A stretch of 64,000 bases of DNA from Chlorobiaceae bacterium (GTDB lineage: Bacteria > Bacteroidota > Chlorobiia > Chlorobiales > Chlorobiaceae): positions 1 through 64,000 of the forward strand of contig JAAXXK010000002.1 in assembly GCA_013334525.1 (NCBI GenBank), given 5' to 3'. Below the pieces are notes generated by a model. The model did not search any database. It saw nothing but the letters and a program-made list of their open reading frames with translations, and was not told where the DNA came from. This document shows, one piece after another, positions 50,536 to 59,903 of this stretch (the first letter of the stretch is position 1; every line of letters starts with the position of its first letter). The position numbers were made by a program, and so were the translations under genes.

Positions 50536-50613
50536 AGCGCGCCTGCATCATCACCTGTTGCGATTTCCACCCGATAGGACACCCCTGCCCCGGCAGCTCC
50601 AGCTAAAGATATG

Positions 50614-50627
50614 CTACAATTATGTCT
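50614..50627. promoter_or_regulatory. Weak CTACA-N4-TGTAG-like site upstream of nifV
   Basis: CTACAATTATGTCT keeps CTACA and TGT at the spacing seen in the three dyads upstream of nifH, but loses the final AG. It is 109 bp before the nifV start. Confidence 0.4.
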
Positions 50628-50672
50628 AATATTTTATCATTACTACCAATTTGTCCCTAATTATTTTAGGAA

Positions 50673-50701
50673 TTGTCTTATATTTACCTTAATAATAAGA
50701 T
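50673..50701 (+). promoter_or_regulatory. Candidate sigma-70 promoter of nifV-nifA
   Basis: TTGTCT, 17-bp spacer, TAAGAT; four of six consensus bases in each box, 35 bp before the nifV start. No GG-N10-GC sigma-54 pair is seen between the weak dyad and nifV. Confidence 0.4.
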
Positions 50702-50735
50702 AGACACGACAGAGTGACCAAGATAATCAAGACGA

Positions 50736-51905
50736 ATGCCTGAAACGACCAACGCCAAACCTGAAGCGACACCCAGGCCGTGGATCATCGATACGACCCT
50801 GAGAGACGGGGAGCAGGCCCCCGGCGTGGTATTCAGCCCTTCGGAAAAAAAAAGGATCGCCCGGCTCCTGGCCGAAACGGGGGTAGATGAGATCGAGGTA
50901 GGTTATCCCGCCATCAGCATGGCGGAGCGGGAGGTTATCAGGGAAATTTCGGCTACGCGGTTGCCGGTAAGGCTCACCTCCTGGGCACGAGCCAACATGG
51001 GCGACATCGAACATGCCGCATCGTGCGGTACCGAGGCCCTGCACATCAGCTTCCCGATCTCAAGCCTCTATCTCGAACTGATGAATAAAGAGTACGCATG
51101 GGTCCAGGAGCAGCTGCATACGCTTGTTGCAAAGGCCCGGGAGATGTTCGGATTCGTCAGCGTCGGAGGCCAGGATGCTACCCGGGCAGACATGAAAATG
51201 CTGCAGCGCTTTATCGTCGACGCTACTGAAGCCGGAGCAGACAGGGTCAGGGTAGCCGATACGGTCGGCATCGCCACCCCTGGTTCTGTAATGGAGATGG
51301 CACGCCTGTTGCGCTCAAGTTCTGCCCTGCCGATCGAATTCCATGCCCACAACGACCTCGGCATGGCAACGGCCAACGCCTTTACGGCCCTCGACGCCGG
51401 GTTCGATGCTGTCAGCGTCTCGGTGACCGGCCTCGGCGAACGGGCCGGAAATGCGGCCCTTGAGGAGCTGGCCGTCGCCCTTGAACTCTCGGGCCGTTTC
51501 AGGACAGGCCTCGATATTTCTACCCTTGCGCACCTGTGCGATGTAGTAGCCAAAGCCTCAGGCCGGGCTATCCAGGAGCAGAAACCTGTTGTGGGTCTTT
51601 CGGCGTTCCAGCACGAATCCGGCATCCATTGCGCCGCACTGCTGAAAAACCCGCTCTCCTACCAGCCGTTCCTGCCTGCCCGGGTCGGCAGAAGGGAGTT
51701 CGAAATGGTCATCGGCAAGCACTCCGGCACTGCAGCCATCCGGGAACATTTCCTTAAAAGAGGAATCCCGGTTTCAAGGGAGGAGGCCTTCGAACTGCTT
51801 GAAGTCATCAGGCGGCAGGCCGACAGTGGCAAACGGGCACTTCGGGCTGAGGAGATCGACACCATTTACGAACAGCATCATAAAAATCGCTTAATCATCC
51901 ACTAG
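50736..51905 (+). CDS. nifV: Homocitrate synthase
   Basis: Condenses acetyl-CoA with 2-oxoglutarate to homocitrate, the organic ligand of the FeMo cofactor. The 389-residue protein has the family start WIIDTTLRDGEQAPGVVFS (metal-binding Asp), EVGYPAISMAE, FHAHNDLGMATANAF (metal-binding HxH region) and GLSAFQHESGIH. The gene next door, nifA, starts 4 bp after the stop, which supports NifV over isopropylmalate synthase. Confidence 0.93.
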   Translation: MPETTNAKPEATPRPWIIDTTLRDGEQAPGVVFSPSEKKRIARLLAETGVDEIEVGYPAISMAEREVIREISATRLPVRLTSWARANMGDIEHAASCGTEALHISFPISSLYLELMNKEYAWVQEQLHTLVAKAREMFGFVSVGGQDATRADMKMLQRFIVDATEAGADRVRVADTVGIATPGSVMEMARLLRSSSALPIEFHAHNDLGMATANAFTALDAGFDAVSVSVTGLGERAGNAALEELAVALELSGRFRTGLDISTLAHLCDVVAKASGRAIQEQKPVVGLSAFQHESGIHCAALLKNPLSYQPFLPARVGRREFEMVIGKHSGTAAIREHFLKRGIPVSREEAFELLEVIRRQADSGKRALRAEEIDTIYEQHHKNRLIIH

Positions 51906-51909
51906 CTTC

Positions 51910-53538
51910 ATGCTCATATCACACGAACAGGAACAGAGCAGCATCAGCCTTCTTGCAGAAGTAAGCCGGACGGTCAATAACGAAGAGGACATCAGCAAGG
52001 TCCTTCGGCTGGTGCTTTTCATCTTGTCGGAGCACATGAACATGCTCCGGGGCATGGTCACCATCCTGAACCGGGGAACCGACGAGATCGTCATCAACGA
52101 ATCGTTCGGCCTGACCGATGAGCAGAGCCAGCGTGGCCGCTACAAGGTTGGTGAAGGCATCATCGGACAGGTGGTCGAAACGGGAAAGCCTGCGGTCGTA
52201 CCCCGCATCAACGAAGAACCGCTGTTCCTCGACCGCACCAAATCGAGGTCAAGGGAGAAAAAAGAGGAGCTCTGCTTCATCTGCGTGCCCATCAAGGCCG
52301 GTTCCGAAATCATCGGCACCCTGAGCGCCGACAGGCGTATCTCGGCGCCCTCCGTCGACGGAACCGCAAAAAAGGCCAAGGCTGAAGAGGCCCGCAAGGA
52401 TATTCTCCAGTACTATGTCGACCTGCTCTCGATCATCGCGGCCATGATCTCGCAGGCTGTCCGCCTGAAGCAGCTGGACGCCGAGGAAGAGTCAGAACCT
52501 GCGCGCCAGCATCACGGTGTGTCACCGTCGAAGTCATTCCCCCACCTGGATGAGGAGTACGATGTTGAGTTCATGGAGATCGAACGACCGGCGAACATCA
52601 TAGGCAACTCAAAGCCGATGATGTCGCTTTTCAGGATGATCGACAAGATCTCCAAAACGAGCGCCACCGCCCTGATACTCGGCGAAAGCGGCGTCGGCAA
52701 GGAGCTTGTGGCCAATGCCATCCACTTCAAGAGCCTGAGGGCCGGCAAGCCGTTCATCAAGTTCAACTGCGCAGCCCTGCCGGAAAGCATCGTCGAGAGC
52801 GAACTGTTCGGCCACGAGAAAGGAGCCTTCACCGGCGCTGCCGCACTGCGTCAGGGCCGTTTCGAACTCGCCAATACGGGCACGATCTTCCTGGACGAGG
52901 TCGGCGAACTCAGCCTCTCAATACAGGCGAAGCTGCTGAGAATTATCCAGGAGAAGGAGTTCGAACGTCTTGGAGGCACAAAAACCATCAAGACCGATGT
53001 CAGAATCATTGCGGCCACGAACAGGAACCTCGAAGAGCAGATCAGGGAAGGAAGCTTCCGTGAAGATCTTTTCTACCGCCTCAACATCTTCCCGATCACC
53101 GTGCCCCCGCTTCGGGAGAGGAAAACCGACATCCTTCTGCTGGCGGACTACTTCGTCGAGAAGTTCAACCCCCTCAACCACAAGGGGATCAGGAGGATTT
53201 CGACCACCTCCATCGACATGCTGATGCGCTACCACTGGCCAGGCAACGTAAGGGAGCTGCAGAACTGCATCGAGCGGGCCGTGATTTTGAGCGAAGACAA
53301 CGTCATCCACGGTTACCACCTGCCGCCGTCGCTCCAGACGGCAGAATCGAGCGGCACGCCCTACACCGGCGACCTGCAGCAGAAGCTCGACGCGATCGAA
53401 AACGAGATGATCATCGAGGCCCTGAAAAGGACCAAGGGAAACATGTCGAAAGCCGCCGCACAGCTCGGCCTGTCCGACAGGATCATGGGGTTGAGGATGA
53501 AGAAATTCGATATCGACTACCGGAAGTTCAGGACCTGA
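51910..53538 (+). CDS. nifA: Nif-specific sigma-54 activator
   Basis: Enhancer-binding protein for nif promoters. The 542-residue protein has an N-terminal GAF domain (about 20-180; VGEGIIGQVVETGKPAVVP), an AAA+ domain with Walker A GESGVGKE (258-265), intact GAFTGA (305-310) and the arginine-finger region, and a C-terminal Fis-type helix-turn-helix (NMSKAAAQLGLSDRIMGLRMKKFD). The spaced cysteine cluster of oxygen-sensitive proteobacterial NifA proteins after the AAA+ domain is not seen. It is translationally close to nifV (4 bp). The likely target is the sigma-54 promoter at 58952. Confidence 0.92.
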   Translation: MLISHEQEQSSISLLAEVSRTVNNEEDISKVLRLVLFILSEHMNMLRGMVTILNRGTDEIVINESFGLTDEQSQRGRYKVGEGIIGQVVETGKPAVVPRINEEPLFLDRTKSRSREKKEELCFICVPIKAGSEIIGTLSADRRISAPSVDGTAKKAKAEEARKDILQYYVDLLSIIAAMISQAVRLKQLDAEEESEPARQHHGVSPSKSFPHLDEEYDVEFMEIERPANIIGNSKPMMSLFRMIDKISKTSATALILGESGVGKELVANAIHFKSLRAGKPFIKFNCAALPESIVESELFGHEKGAFTGAAALRQGRFELANTGTIFLDEVGELSLSIQAKLLRIIQEKEFERLGGTKTIKTDVRIIAATNRNLEEQIREGSFREDLFYRLNIFPITVPPLRERKTDILLLADYFVEKFNPLNHKGIRRISTTSIDMLMRYHWPGNVRELQNCIERAVILSEDNVIHGYHLPPSLQTAESSGTPYTGDLQQKLDAIENEMIIEALKRTKGNMSKAAAQLGLSDRIMGLRMKKFDIDYRKFRT

Positions 53539-53597
53539 CACTTCTGCGCGGGATGGCTTTCGCCCCCAGGCACATGCAGGAACAAATACAAATGAAA

Positions 53598-53632
53598 AGC
53601 CCGGGCTATGTATGTGATGGCCCGGGCTCTGC
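53598..53632. terminator. Terminator-like hairpin after nifA
   Basis: A 9-bp GC-rich stem AGCCCGGGC/GCCCGGGCT with A residues before it, between the convergent nifA and autotransporter genes. Confidence 0.7.
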
Positions 53633-53659
53633 TATTCATTGAAAAAGTATCCCCCTTGC

Positions 53660-55777
53660 TCAGAATCCTACCGCATAGGTCAACGCCCCGGTAAAGGCGT
53701 TGGTGGTGTTGAACGCCTGGCGGTTATAGGCCAGCGAAACGCTCAACCTTTGTGTTTTCGCAATCAGGTAATCCGCTCCGACCGATGCGAACAACCTGCT
53801 TTTGTCCGGCGATGGAGGGGAAAGCGCGAATGCTCCCAGGGTAGCAATCGATCCGCTATAGTCGTCAATGTGGTTGCTGAAGTCCTGCTCAAAGCCTGCG
53901 CTTGCCCTGATGGCGACCGTCGGCAGTACCTTGCCGTAAGTACGCACACCCGCATAGCCCGTTGTAGCGGTCTGAACCAGCTCGTTGTAGGTGATCGGGA
54001 AATCCACGTTCGTTTCGGCATAACCGCTCCGGGAGATCCTTGTTGCGCGAACACCCGCAAATGGCTGGCAACTCCAGGCTTCGTTGAGCCTGGCCCCCCA
54101 GGCACCCTCTACCTGAATACCCCGGGTCTCAAGGTGGGCTCGCCCCGAGCCGGCTTCCGTGTTGGGCAGCGTCAGGCGCGTGATTCCCGTGTTCAGGGAG
54201 TTACTGGCCGCAGAGGCCTTAAGCTCCGGCCCTACGCCATCTTCATTCTGCGACCATGCACCGAACACCCCAACCATGGGCGCGGAGTTATGCAGGTTGA
54301 AGTTGCCGGGAACAGAGTTCGCAAAGGTCTGGTCCACCAGGACTCCCGCCCTGAAATTCGGGGTGAAACGATAAGCCAGCCTGGCGAAGGCTACACCTGC
54401 CGATGCCGCAGGATCACCGATGTTCGCATATCGGCCACCGACGGCCACGCCGATGTTATTCTTGCCGAATACGAGGCAATCCTCGTTGAGGGCGGCGGTC
54501 AGCAGCGTATTCTGAAGGTTGAACAGCGAGTTGAGCTGCACACCGTTCAATCTAAGGGCGCTGTAGGTGTTATCCACATCAACCATGATGTTCCGGTACA
54601 GGAACACATGCCAGACAGCATCGCCCGCAATCATCGACTCGCCTGCGATCACCGACCCATCCGCTGACACTCCCATAGCCGCCGAATTGGAACCCCCCAG
54701 GGTGCCAAGGTCGGTCATTGTTCCTCCGGCATATTTATATGCGTGATAGTGAGCATCTCCAGCAAGATCCGAAAAACCGACGATCACTGAACCATTAGCT
54801 GATACTGCATTGGCATTCGAATTGGAACCTCCAAGGGTGCCCAGGTCGCTAATCGTGCTGCCGACATATTTAAACGCGTGATAGGCACTACCTCCATTAA
54901 GATAAGACCAGCCGACGATCACCGACCCATCATCCGAAACAGCCTTGGCAGAGGAGGTTGAACCGCCAAGGGTGCCAAGGTCGCTAATCGTGCTGCCGAC
55001 ATATTTAAACGCATGATAGTCAGTACCTCCAGGAACAAGGCCCGAATAACCGACAATGACTGACCCATTCGCTGAAACCGCATTCGCCTGCGAATTGGTA
55101 CCACCCAGGGTGCCCAGGTCGGTCATCGTGCTGCCGACATATTTAAATGCGTGAGAACCACCAGTTACACCCGAGGTACCGACAATCACCGACCCATTCG
55201 CTGAAACCGCCACAGCCTCCGAATAGGAACCACCCGCCAGGGTGCCAAGGTCGGTCATCGTGCTGCCTACATATTTAAAGGCACGAGAGCCAGCAGTTGC
55301 ATCCGAGGTACCGACAATCACCGACCCATCCGCTGAAACCGCCACAGCCTGCGAATTGGAACCACCCACAAGGGTACCAAGGTCGGTCATCGTGCCACCT
55401 ACATATTTAAAGGCATGAGAGCCACCAGTTACATCCGAGTTACCGACAATCACCGACCCATCCGCTGAAACCGCCACAGCCTGCGAACTGGAACCACCCA
55501 CAAGGGTACCAAGGTCGGTCATTATACCACCGGAATATCTAAATGCGTGATCGGCTGCATCTGCAGTAGTTTGTGCATAACCGACAATCACCATTCCATC
55601 TGCCGACAAAGCATAAAAAGAGGAACCGGTACCACCAAGGGTTCCAACGTCAATAAGGCCGCCCGAAGAAGAGCCGGAGCCGGCGAAGGAAGCATCGGGA
55701 AATCCGGCGACAGAGACCAGTCCTATCGCAATAAACGCTCGTAATGCGCGCAGTATTTGTTTGATGATGTGTTTCAT
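53660..55777 (-). CDS. HAF-repeat autotransporter-like outer-membrane protein
   Basis: A 705-residue exported protein. A signal peptide (IIKQILRALRAFIAIGLVSVAG, cut near SFA) is followed by eight HAF repeats of about 42-46 residues (about 40-395), each reading roughly TDLGTLGGSxSxAxAVSADGSVIVG ... HAFKY. From about residue 430 a C-terminal autotransporter-type beta barrel ends in LTYAVGF with the terminal aromatic residue needed for outer-membrane insertion. An extension to 55960 lacks a signal and is rejected. The passenger may be surface-exposed; binding function unknown. Confidence 0.88.
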   Translation of the reverse strand: MKHIIKQILRALRAFIAIGLVSVAGFPDASFAGSGSSSGGLIDVGTLGGTGSSFYALSADGMVIVGYAQTTADAADHAFRYSGGIMTDLGTLVGGSSSQAVAVSADGSVIVGNSDVTGGSHAFKYVGGTMTDLGTLVGGSNSQAVAVSADGSVIVGTSDATAGSRAFKYVGSTMTDLGTLAGGSYSEAVAVSANGSVIVGTSGVTGGSHAFKYVGSTMTDLGTLGGTNSQANAVSANGSVIVGYSGLVPGGTDYHAFKYVGSTISDLGTLGGSTSSAKAVSDDGSVIVGWSYLNGGSAYHAFKYVGSTISDLGTLGGSNSNANAVSANGSVIVGFSDLAGDAHYHAYKYAGGTMTDLGTLGGSNSAAMGVSADGSVIAGESMIAGDAVWHVFLYRNIMVDVDNTYSALRLNGVQLNSLFNLQNTLLTAALNEDCLVFGKNNIGVAVGGRYANIGDPAASAGVAFARLAYRFTPNFRAGVLVDQTFANSVPGNFNLHNSAPMVGVFGAWSQNEDGVGPELKASAASNSLNTGITRLTLPNTEAGSGRAHLETRGIQVEGAWGARLNEAWSCQPFAGVRATRISRSGYAETNVDFPITYNELVQTATTGYAGVRTYGKVLPTVAIRASAGFEQDFSNHIDDYSGSIATLGAFALSPPSPDKSRLFASVGADYLIAKTQRLSVSLAYNRQAFNTTNAFTGALTYAVGF
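54660..55640. repeat. Tandem coding repeats of the HAF passenger
   Basis: Eight direct repeats of about 126-138 bp inside the autotransporter gene. Several neighbours are nearly identical over long runs, so recent unit duplication or loss is likely. They are coding repeats, not a CRISPR array. Confidence 0.9.
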
Positions 55778-55916
55778 GACAAGGCATTGGGAGGGTTTAT
55801 TATCCAGCGCCAACAACGGGAAAAAGGAGATCAACGCAACATTGATACTCGGCAGTAATAAATGCCTTGCTTTAAACTTATGAATCTTTTTAATAAAAAG
55901 GAAAACCATCCTTTTT

Positions 55917-56015
55917 ATGACGCCTGAAACAGCGCAGGGAAACATATCGAAAGCCGCCAAACAGTTTAACTATTATGAAAGAATCATTTCGTTAAGAATG
56001 ATAAATTCGATATGA
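55917..56015 (+). pseudogene. Relic of a NifA-like C-terminal helix-turn-helix
   Basis: A 32-codon frame whose product GNISKAAKQFNYYERIISLR aligns with GNMSKAAAQLGLSDRIMGLR at the end of NifA, both continuing with M and a short tail. At DNA level AGGGAAACAT, TCGAAAGCCGCC and AAATTCGATAT are shared with nifA 53430-53520. No AAA+ domain precedes it. It lies upstream of the start of the autotransporter gene, 2.4 kb beyond nifA. The stretch 55778-55916 before it holds nothing else recognisable. Confidence 0.7.
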
Positions 56016-56183
56016 GTATTATTCTGATTTACGACTCCCCGGAAGTTAACCTTGATATCGTGAGCATTGCTTGATTAACATACCGCCGATGGCTGAAATA
56101 TATGATTGGAAAGATGCATCGACATGACCTTCTATTTTACAAACCCAGTGTCGACATATCATTTTTCGTCAGAAAGTTCGAAT

Positions 56184-56588
56184 ATGAACATCACACGTTT
56201 AGCCGGAATTATGTATGCGGCCATCTCAGCCGGAGTTGTTGCATTCCAGATAGCAATGGCGCTTGGTGCCCCTTGGGGATCCTATGCGATGGGCGGAGTT
56301 TTTCCCGGCCGGTTTCCGATGGAAATGCGCGTCTTGGCACTCTTACAGGTTGCGATACTTTTATTCTGGGTAGCCATCATACTTGCACGGGCAGGAATCG
56401 CTTTTCCCCGCTGGTCGCACAGTTCCCGATGGCTTGCCTGGGTGGCCGTCGCGTTCGCGGCAATCGGCCTGTTGCTTAACCTGATAACCCCGAGTGCCGG
56501 AGAACGCATTATCTGGGCGCCGGTGGCTTTAATCCTTCTCGGATGCAGCCTGCTGGTAGCCAGCTCCCCCGCCGATCAGATCAGGTAG
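56184..56588 (+). CDS. Small multi-span membrane protein, not recognised
   Basis: A 134-residue protein with about four hydrophobic segments (LAGIMYAAISAGVVAFQIAMA, VLALLQVAILLFWVAIILA, WLAWVAVAFAAIGLLLNLI, WAPVALILLGCSLLVASS). A conserved-looking GGVFPGRFPMEMR loop follows the first span. Function unknown. ATG 56184 is chosen because the upstream 26 codons are not membrane-like; there is no strong ribosome site. Confidence 0.6.
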   Translation: MNITRLAGIMYAAISAGVVAFQIAMALGAPWGSYAMGGVFPGRFPMEMRVLALLQVAILLFWVAIILARAGIAFPRWSHSSRWLAWVAVAFAAIGLLLNLITPSAGERIIWAPVALILLGCSLLVASSPADQIR

Positions 56589-56621
56589 ACACATCCAGGA
56601 GACGGTTATATGGCGATGCCA

Positions 56622-56957
56622 TTATGATGCAGGCGGTCGGTCGGCTTCGTTGAGTTTCAGAGGCTCGGCCACTTCGAGTGATCCGATTTTCAGGCTGCCG
56701 ATATCGAGTGAGTCGATCCTCGCTTTTCGGGCAAAAAGGCGGCCTATGACCAGTCGACCGACGGCAACAGCTCCGATTGCAAGCGCTCCGATGCTGAGCG
56801 CTCCGATCGCCAATGCTCCGATCGACATCGCCCGGGAAGCAGTAAGCCCACCACATTTGCATACCGGACACCCGTCAGCAACCTCAATGCCAACCTGCTC
56901 ATGCGGCTGATGCACCTGGCTGCCGATCGACGGCCGACGGTGAATAAAGGTTTTCAT
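56622..56957 (-). CDS. Pentad-repeat protein
   Basis: A 111-residue protein with a CPVCKCGG cysteine knuckle near residue 30, then about ten five-residue repeats of type IGALA (SIGALAIGALSIGALAIGAV and onward to LDIGSLKIGSLEV). The strict 5-residue hydrophobic pattern predicts a small right-handed beta-helix, as in pentapeptide-repeat proteins. Function unknown. It faces the small membrane-protein gene tail to tail. Confidence 0.65.
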   Translation of the reverse strand: MKTFIHRRPSIGSQVHQPHEQVGIEVADGCPVCKCGGLTASRAMSIGALAIGALSIGALAIGAVAVGRLVIGRLFARKARIDSLDIGSLKIGSLEVAEPLKLNEADRPPAS

Positions 56958-57096
56958 AAGTTCAACAGGTTTGTAGGTTCAATTAACCTTTTACATTTTC
57001 TTCTATTGCCACAGGCTTCAGTCTAACAAATCATCAGGCTTTAGCCAATTGTCATTACCAGAAATCAATCAACGACATAATCAGCAGAGCTTTATC

Positions 57097-57420
57097 GAAG
57101 ATATTGGACTAAAGTCCGGATCGTTTTTTTTGCCGGTTAACCCCGGGCTGAAGCCCGGGGCAACTTGATAAAGAATACGAGAGTTGATCAAACGATAACC
57201 CCGGACTTCAATCTGCAATTTTCAGGATCGACATAACCCAATAGACATTTAAACTTTTTCATTTTTTATAGTTGTCCCAGTTTTTTTACCCCCCATATTC
57301 AGGAGTCCCGACTCGTCGGGAATCCGGACATTCAGTTCTTCTCCCTCTTCAGTTGCCCCGGGCTTCAGCCCGGGGGAAAAGAATCAAAAAAAATATCCAG
57401 GACTTCAGTCCAACATCTTC
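57097..57420. repeat. 324-bp element with ~73-bp imperfect inverted ends
   Basis: Left arm 57097-57169 and right arm 57348-57420 are complements with scattered mismatches. Each arm holds two smaller hairpins: GGACTaaAGTCC-like and CCCCGGGCTGAAGCCCGGGG (57141-57160; complement at 57356-57375). The centre has no gene. The form is like a non-autonomous mobile or REP-type element. It fills most of the 507-bp gap 56958-57464; the rest of the gap shows nothing. Confidence 0.75.
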
Positions 57421-57464
57421 ATCAACTTTAATCGCGGCTGTTATTGGTGACACAATAGGCTTCT

Positions 57465-58424
57465 TCAAACCGGCATGGCCGAAACGAAAGCTTCGATTTC
57501 AGCGATCTCACCTTCATTGAGCCTTAACGCGCCGGCGCCGACGACGCCTTCGACCTGTGCCGCGCTCCTGCCGCCGATGATCGCCCCGGAAACACCCGGA
57601 TGGCGAAGAGTCCAGGCGACTGCGACCTCACCCGGAGAACGCCCGTGACGGGCACCGATGCTCCTGAGCAGTTCGACAAGCTCAAGGTTCCGCGAAAGAC
57701 GGGGCTCCTGGAACTCCTTGTTGTTGCGGCGCCAGTCGTCAGGCGGAAGGTTTTCTGCCCGCTCTTTGGTCATTGCGCCGGTCAGCATACCGGAAAGCAT
57801 CGGGGAGTAGACGATCACCCCGACCCCATGCGCAATGCACCATGGAAGCGTTTCGGCCTCTATCGCCCGGCGCAGCATCGAGTAGGGCGGCTGGAGGGTC
57901 TCGACAGGCGCAATGGCTTCCGCCCTCCCCATCTGCGCGACCGTGAAGTTCGAGACGCCGATGTGCTTTACCAATCCCTCCTCCTTCAGCCTCTTCATCT
58001 CCGTCCACCCCTCCTCGATATCCTCATCCGGGTTCGGCCAGTGTATCTGGTAGAGGTCGATCGACTCAACGCCGAGCCGCTTCAGGCTCCGGATGCACTC
58101 CTGCCTGATCGAACCGGCCTTCAGGCTGTTGCCGACCTTGCGCTGATCGTCCCAGACCAGCGAACATTTGGTAAAGATGAGCGGCTTTTCACTCATTCCG
58201 CCGATAGCCCGGCCGACCATCTCTTCGGAATGGCCGAGGCCATAGACCGCTGCCGTATCGATCCAGTTGACCCCCAGCTCAATCGCACGATGTACTGCAG
58301 CCACGGAATCACGATCGTCCTGCGCTCCCCAGGCGTATGCCCACTCCCCCCCACCGATCGCCCACGTGCCGAGGCCGATGGGTGTTATCTGCATGCCGGT
58401 CCGGCCCAATGCCCTTGTCTGCAT
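57465..58424 (-). CDS. Aldo/keto reductase, second copy type
   Basis: A 319-residue TIM-barrel oxidoreductase with GRTGMQITPIGLGTWAIGG, NWIDTAAVYGLGHSEEMVG (Asp and Tyr), FTKCSLVWDD, LYQIHWPNPDED (His) and a C-terminal SGAIIGGRSAAQVEG cofactor loop. It differs clearly from the 31323 gene. ATG 58424 follows GGGGAGAAGG. It is divergent from the nif operon with 630 bp between the starts. Confidence 0.92.
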   Translation of the reverse strand: MQTRALGRTGMQITPIGLGTWAIGGGEWAYAWGAQDDRDSVAAVHRAIELGVNWIDTAAVYGLGHSEEMVGRAIGGMSEKPLIFTKCSLVWDDQRKVGNSLKAGSIRQECIRSLKRLGVESIDLYQIHWPNPDEDIEEGWTEMKRLKEEGLVKHIGVSNFTVAQMGRAEAIAPVETLQPPYSMLRRAIEAETLPWCIAHGVGVIVYSPMLSGMLTGAMTKERAENLPPDDWRRNNKEFQEPRLSRNLELVELLRSIGARHGRSPGEVAVAWTLRHPGVSGAIIGGRSAAQVEGVVGAGALRLNEGEIAEIEAFVSAMPV

Positions 58425-58607
58425 AGCCTTCTCCCCTTTATTGGTGTATGTCAAAAAAACCTGTTCCGCAATTCGATCGTCAACGTTGCCCCCGCCTAGT
58501 CCCGGCAACCCTGAATCGCTCTCCGCAGCAATAAACAGAACCTTTACTCATTAACGCCACAACGCCGTTTCCGGTTCCTACCATAAACTACCTGGCCGGG
58601 CAGCTTC
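58425..58607. other. Left part of the nifH upstream region
   Basis: Divergent spacer before the first dyad. A lone TTCCTAC at 58575-58581 resembles the left half of the dyads further right. An 85-codon minus-strand frame over 58544-58801 covers the regulatory sites and is not protein-like. Confidence 0.4.
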
Positions 58608-58621
58608 CTACATATTTGTAG
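58608..58621. promoter_or_regulatory. Dyad A upstream of nifH
   Basis: CTACATATTTGTAG, a perfect CTACA-N4-TGTAG palindrome preceded by TTC, 344 bp before the -24 GG of the sigma-54 promoter. Confidence 0.55.
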
Positions 58622-58754
58622 ATTCACCGCCACAAATAACGAGATCATGGCTGAATCGTCGCTCCTCAAAGGTAACGAAGCCGCCTTCTCCAAAAAAGTG
58701 CTGAATCCAACCCGATGAGTACGGGCGATAATCGTCGTTTTTGTGGCGCATTTC

Positions 58755-58768
58755 CTACAAATCCGTAG
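58755..58768. promoter_or_regulatory. Dyad B upstream of nifH
   Basis: CTACAAATCCGTAG, one mismatch from CTACA-N4-TGTAG, again preceded by TTTC; 147 bp from dyad A centre to centre. Confidence 0.5.
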
Positions 58769-58782
58769 CATCAGCGCAGTTC

Positions 58783-58796
58783 CTACAGAAATGTAT
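58783..58796. promoter_or_regulatory. Dyad C upstream of nifH
   Basis: CTACAGAAATGTAT, one mismatch from CTACA-N4-TGTAG, preceded by GTTC; 28 bp from dyad B centre to centre. Confidence 0.5.
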
Positions 58797-58951
58797 CGCA
58801 CGATCGCCCTTGTTTTGACCCGGGCAGAAATAATTCATGCACTCCGCCACACACAGCATCAAAATAAATAATAAGTCAAGGTATTGATTTTAAACGCCTT
58901 ACAGTGAGATGCCCAATTAAACTCAAAATATCTTCAAACAAAACGGCACTC

Positions 58952-58967
58952 TGGCACGGCAATTGCA
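58952..58967 (+). promoter_or_regulatory. Sigma-54 promoter of the nif operon
   Basis: TGGCACGGCAATTGCA matches the -24/-12 consensus TGGCAC-N5-TTGCA exactly, with the invariant GG and GC 12 bp apart. Transcription should start near 58977, leaving a leader of about 78 bases before nifH. No strict TGT-N10-ACA NifA site was found upstream. Confidence 0.92.
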
Positions 58968-59042
58968 CCATAATCTTTAATTATTCAGGTCAATAATCGA
59001 CAAATGCCTGAATATTTTCAACACAAGAAGCGATTAACCTAA

Positions 59043-59879
<837 letters not shown>

Positions 59880-59903
59880 TTAAACCAAACGGAGAACTCA
59901 AAC

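Noticed and set aside
54660-55640. Regular repeats resembling a CRISPR array
   Set aside because: The unit is about 130 bp, direct and in frame within the autotransporter gene; there are no short repeats with unique spacers.
58608-58643. TGT...ACA pairs as classical NifA sites
   Set aside because: The best cases have 12 bases between TGT and ACA instead of 10, so they do not meet the NifA consensus.
58544-58801. 85-codon minus-strand frame upstream of nifH
   Set aside because: No ribosome site or domain; it spans the dyads and varies in composition.
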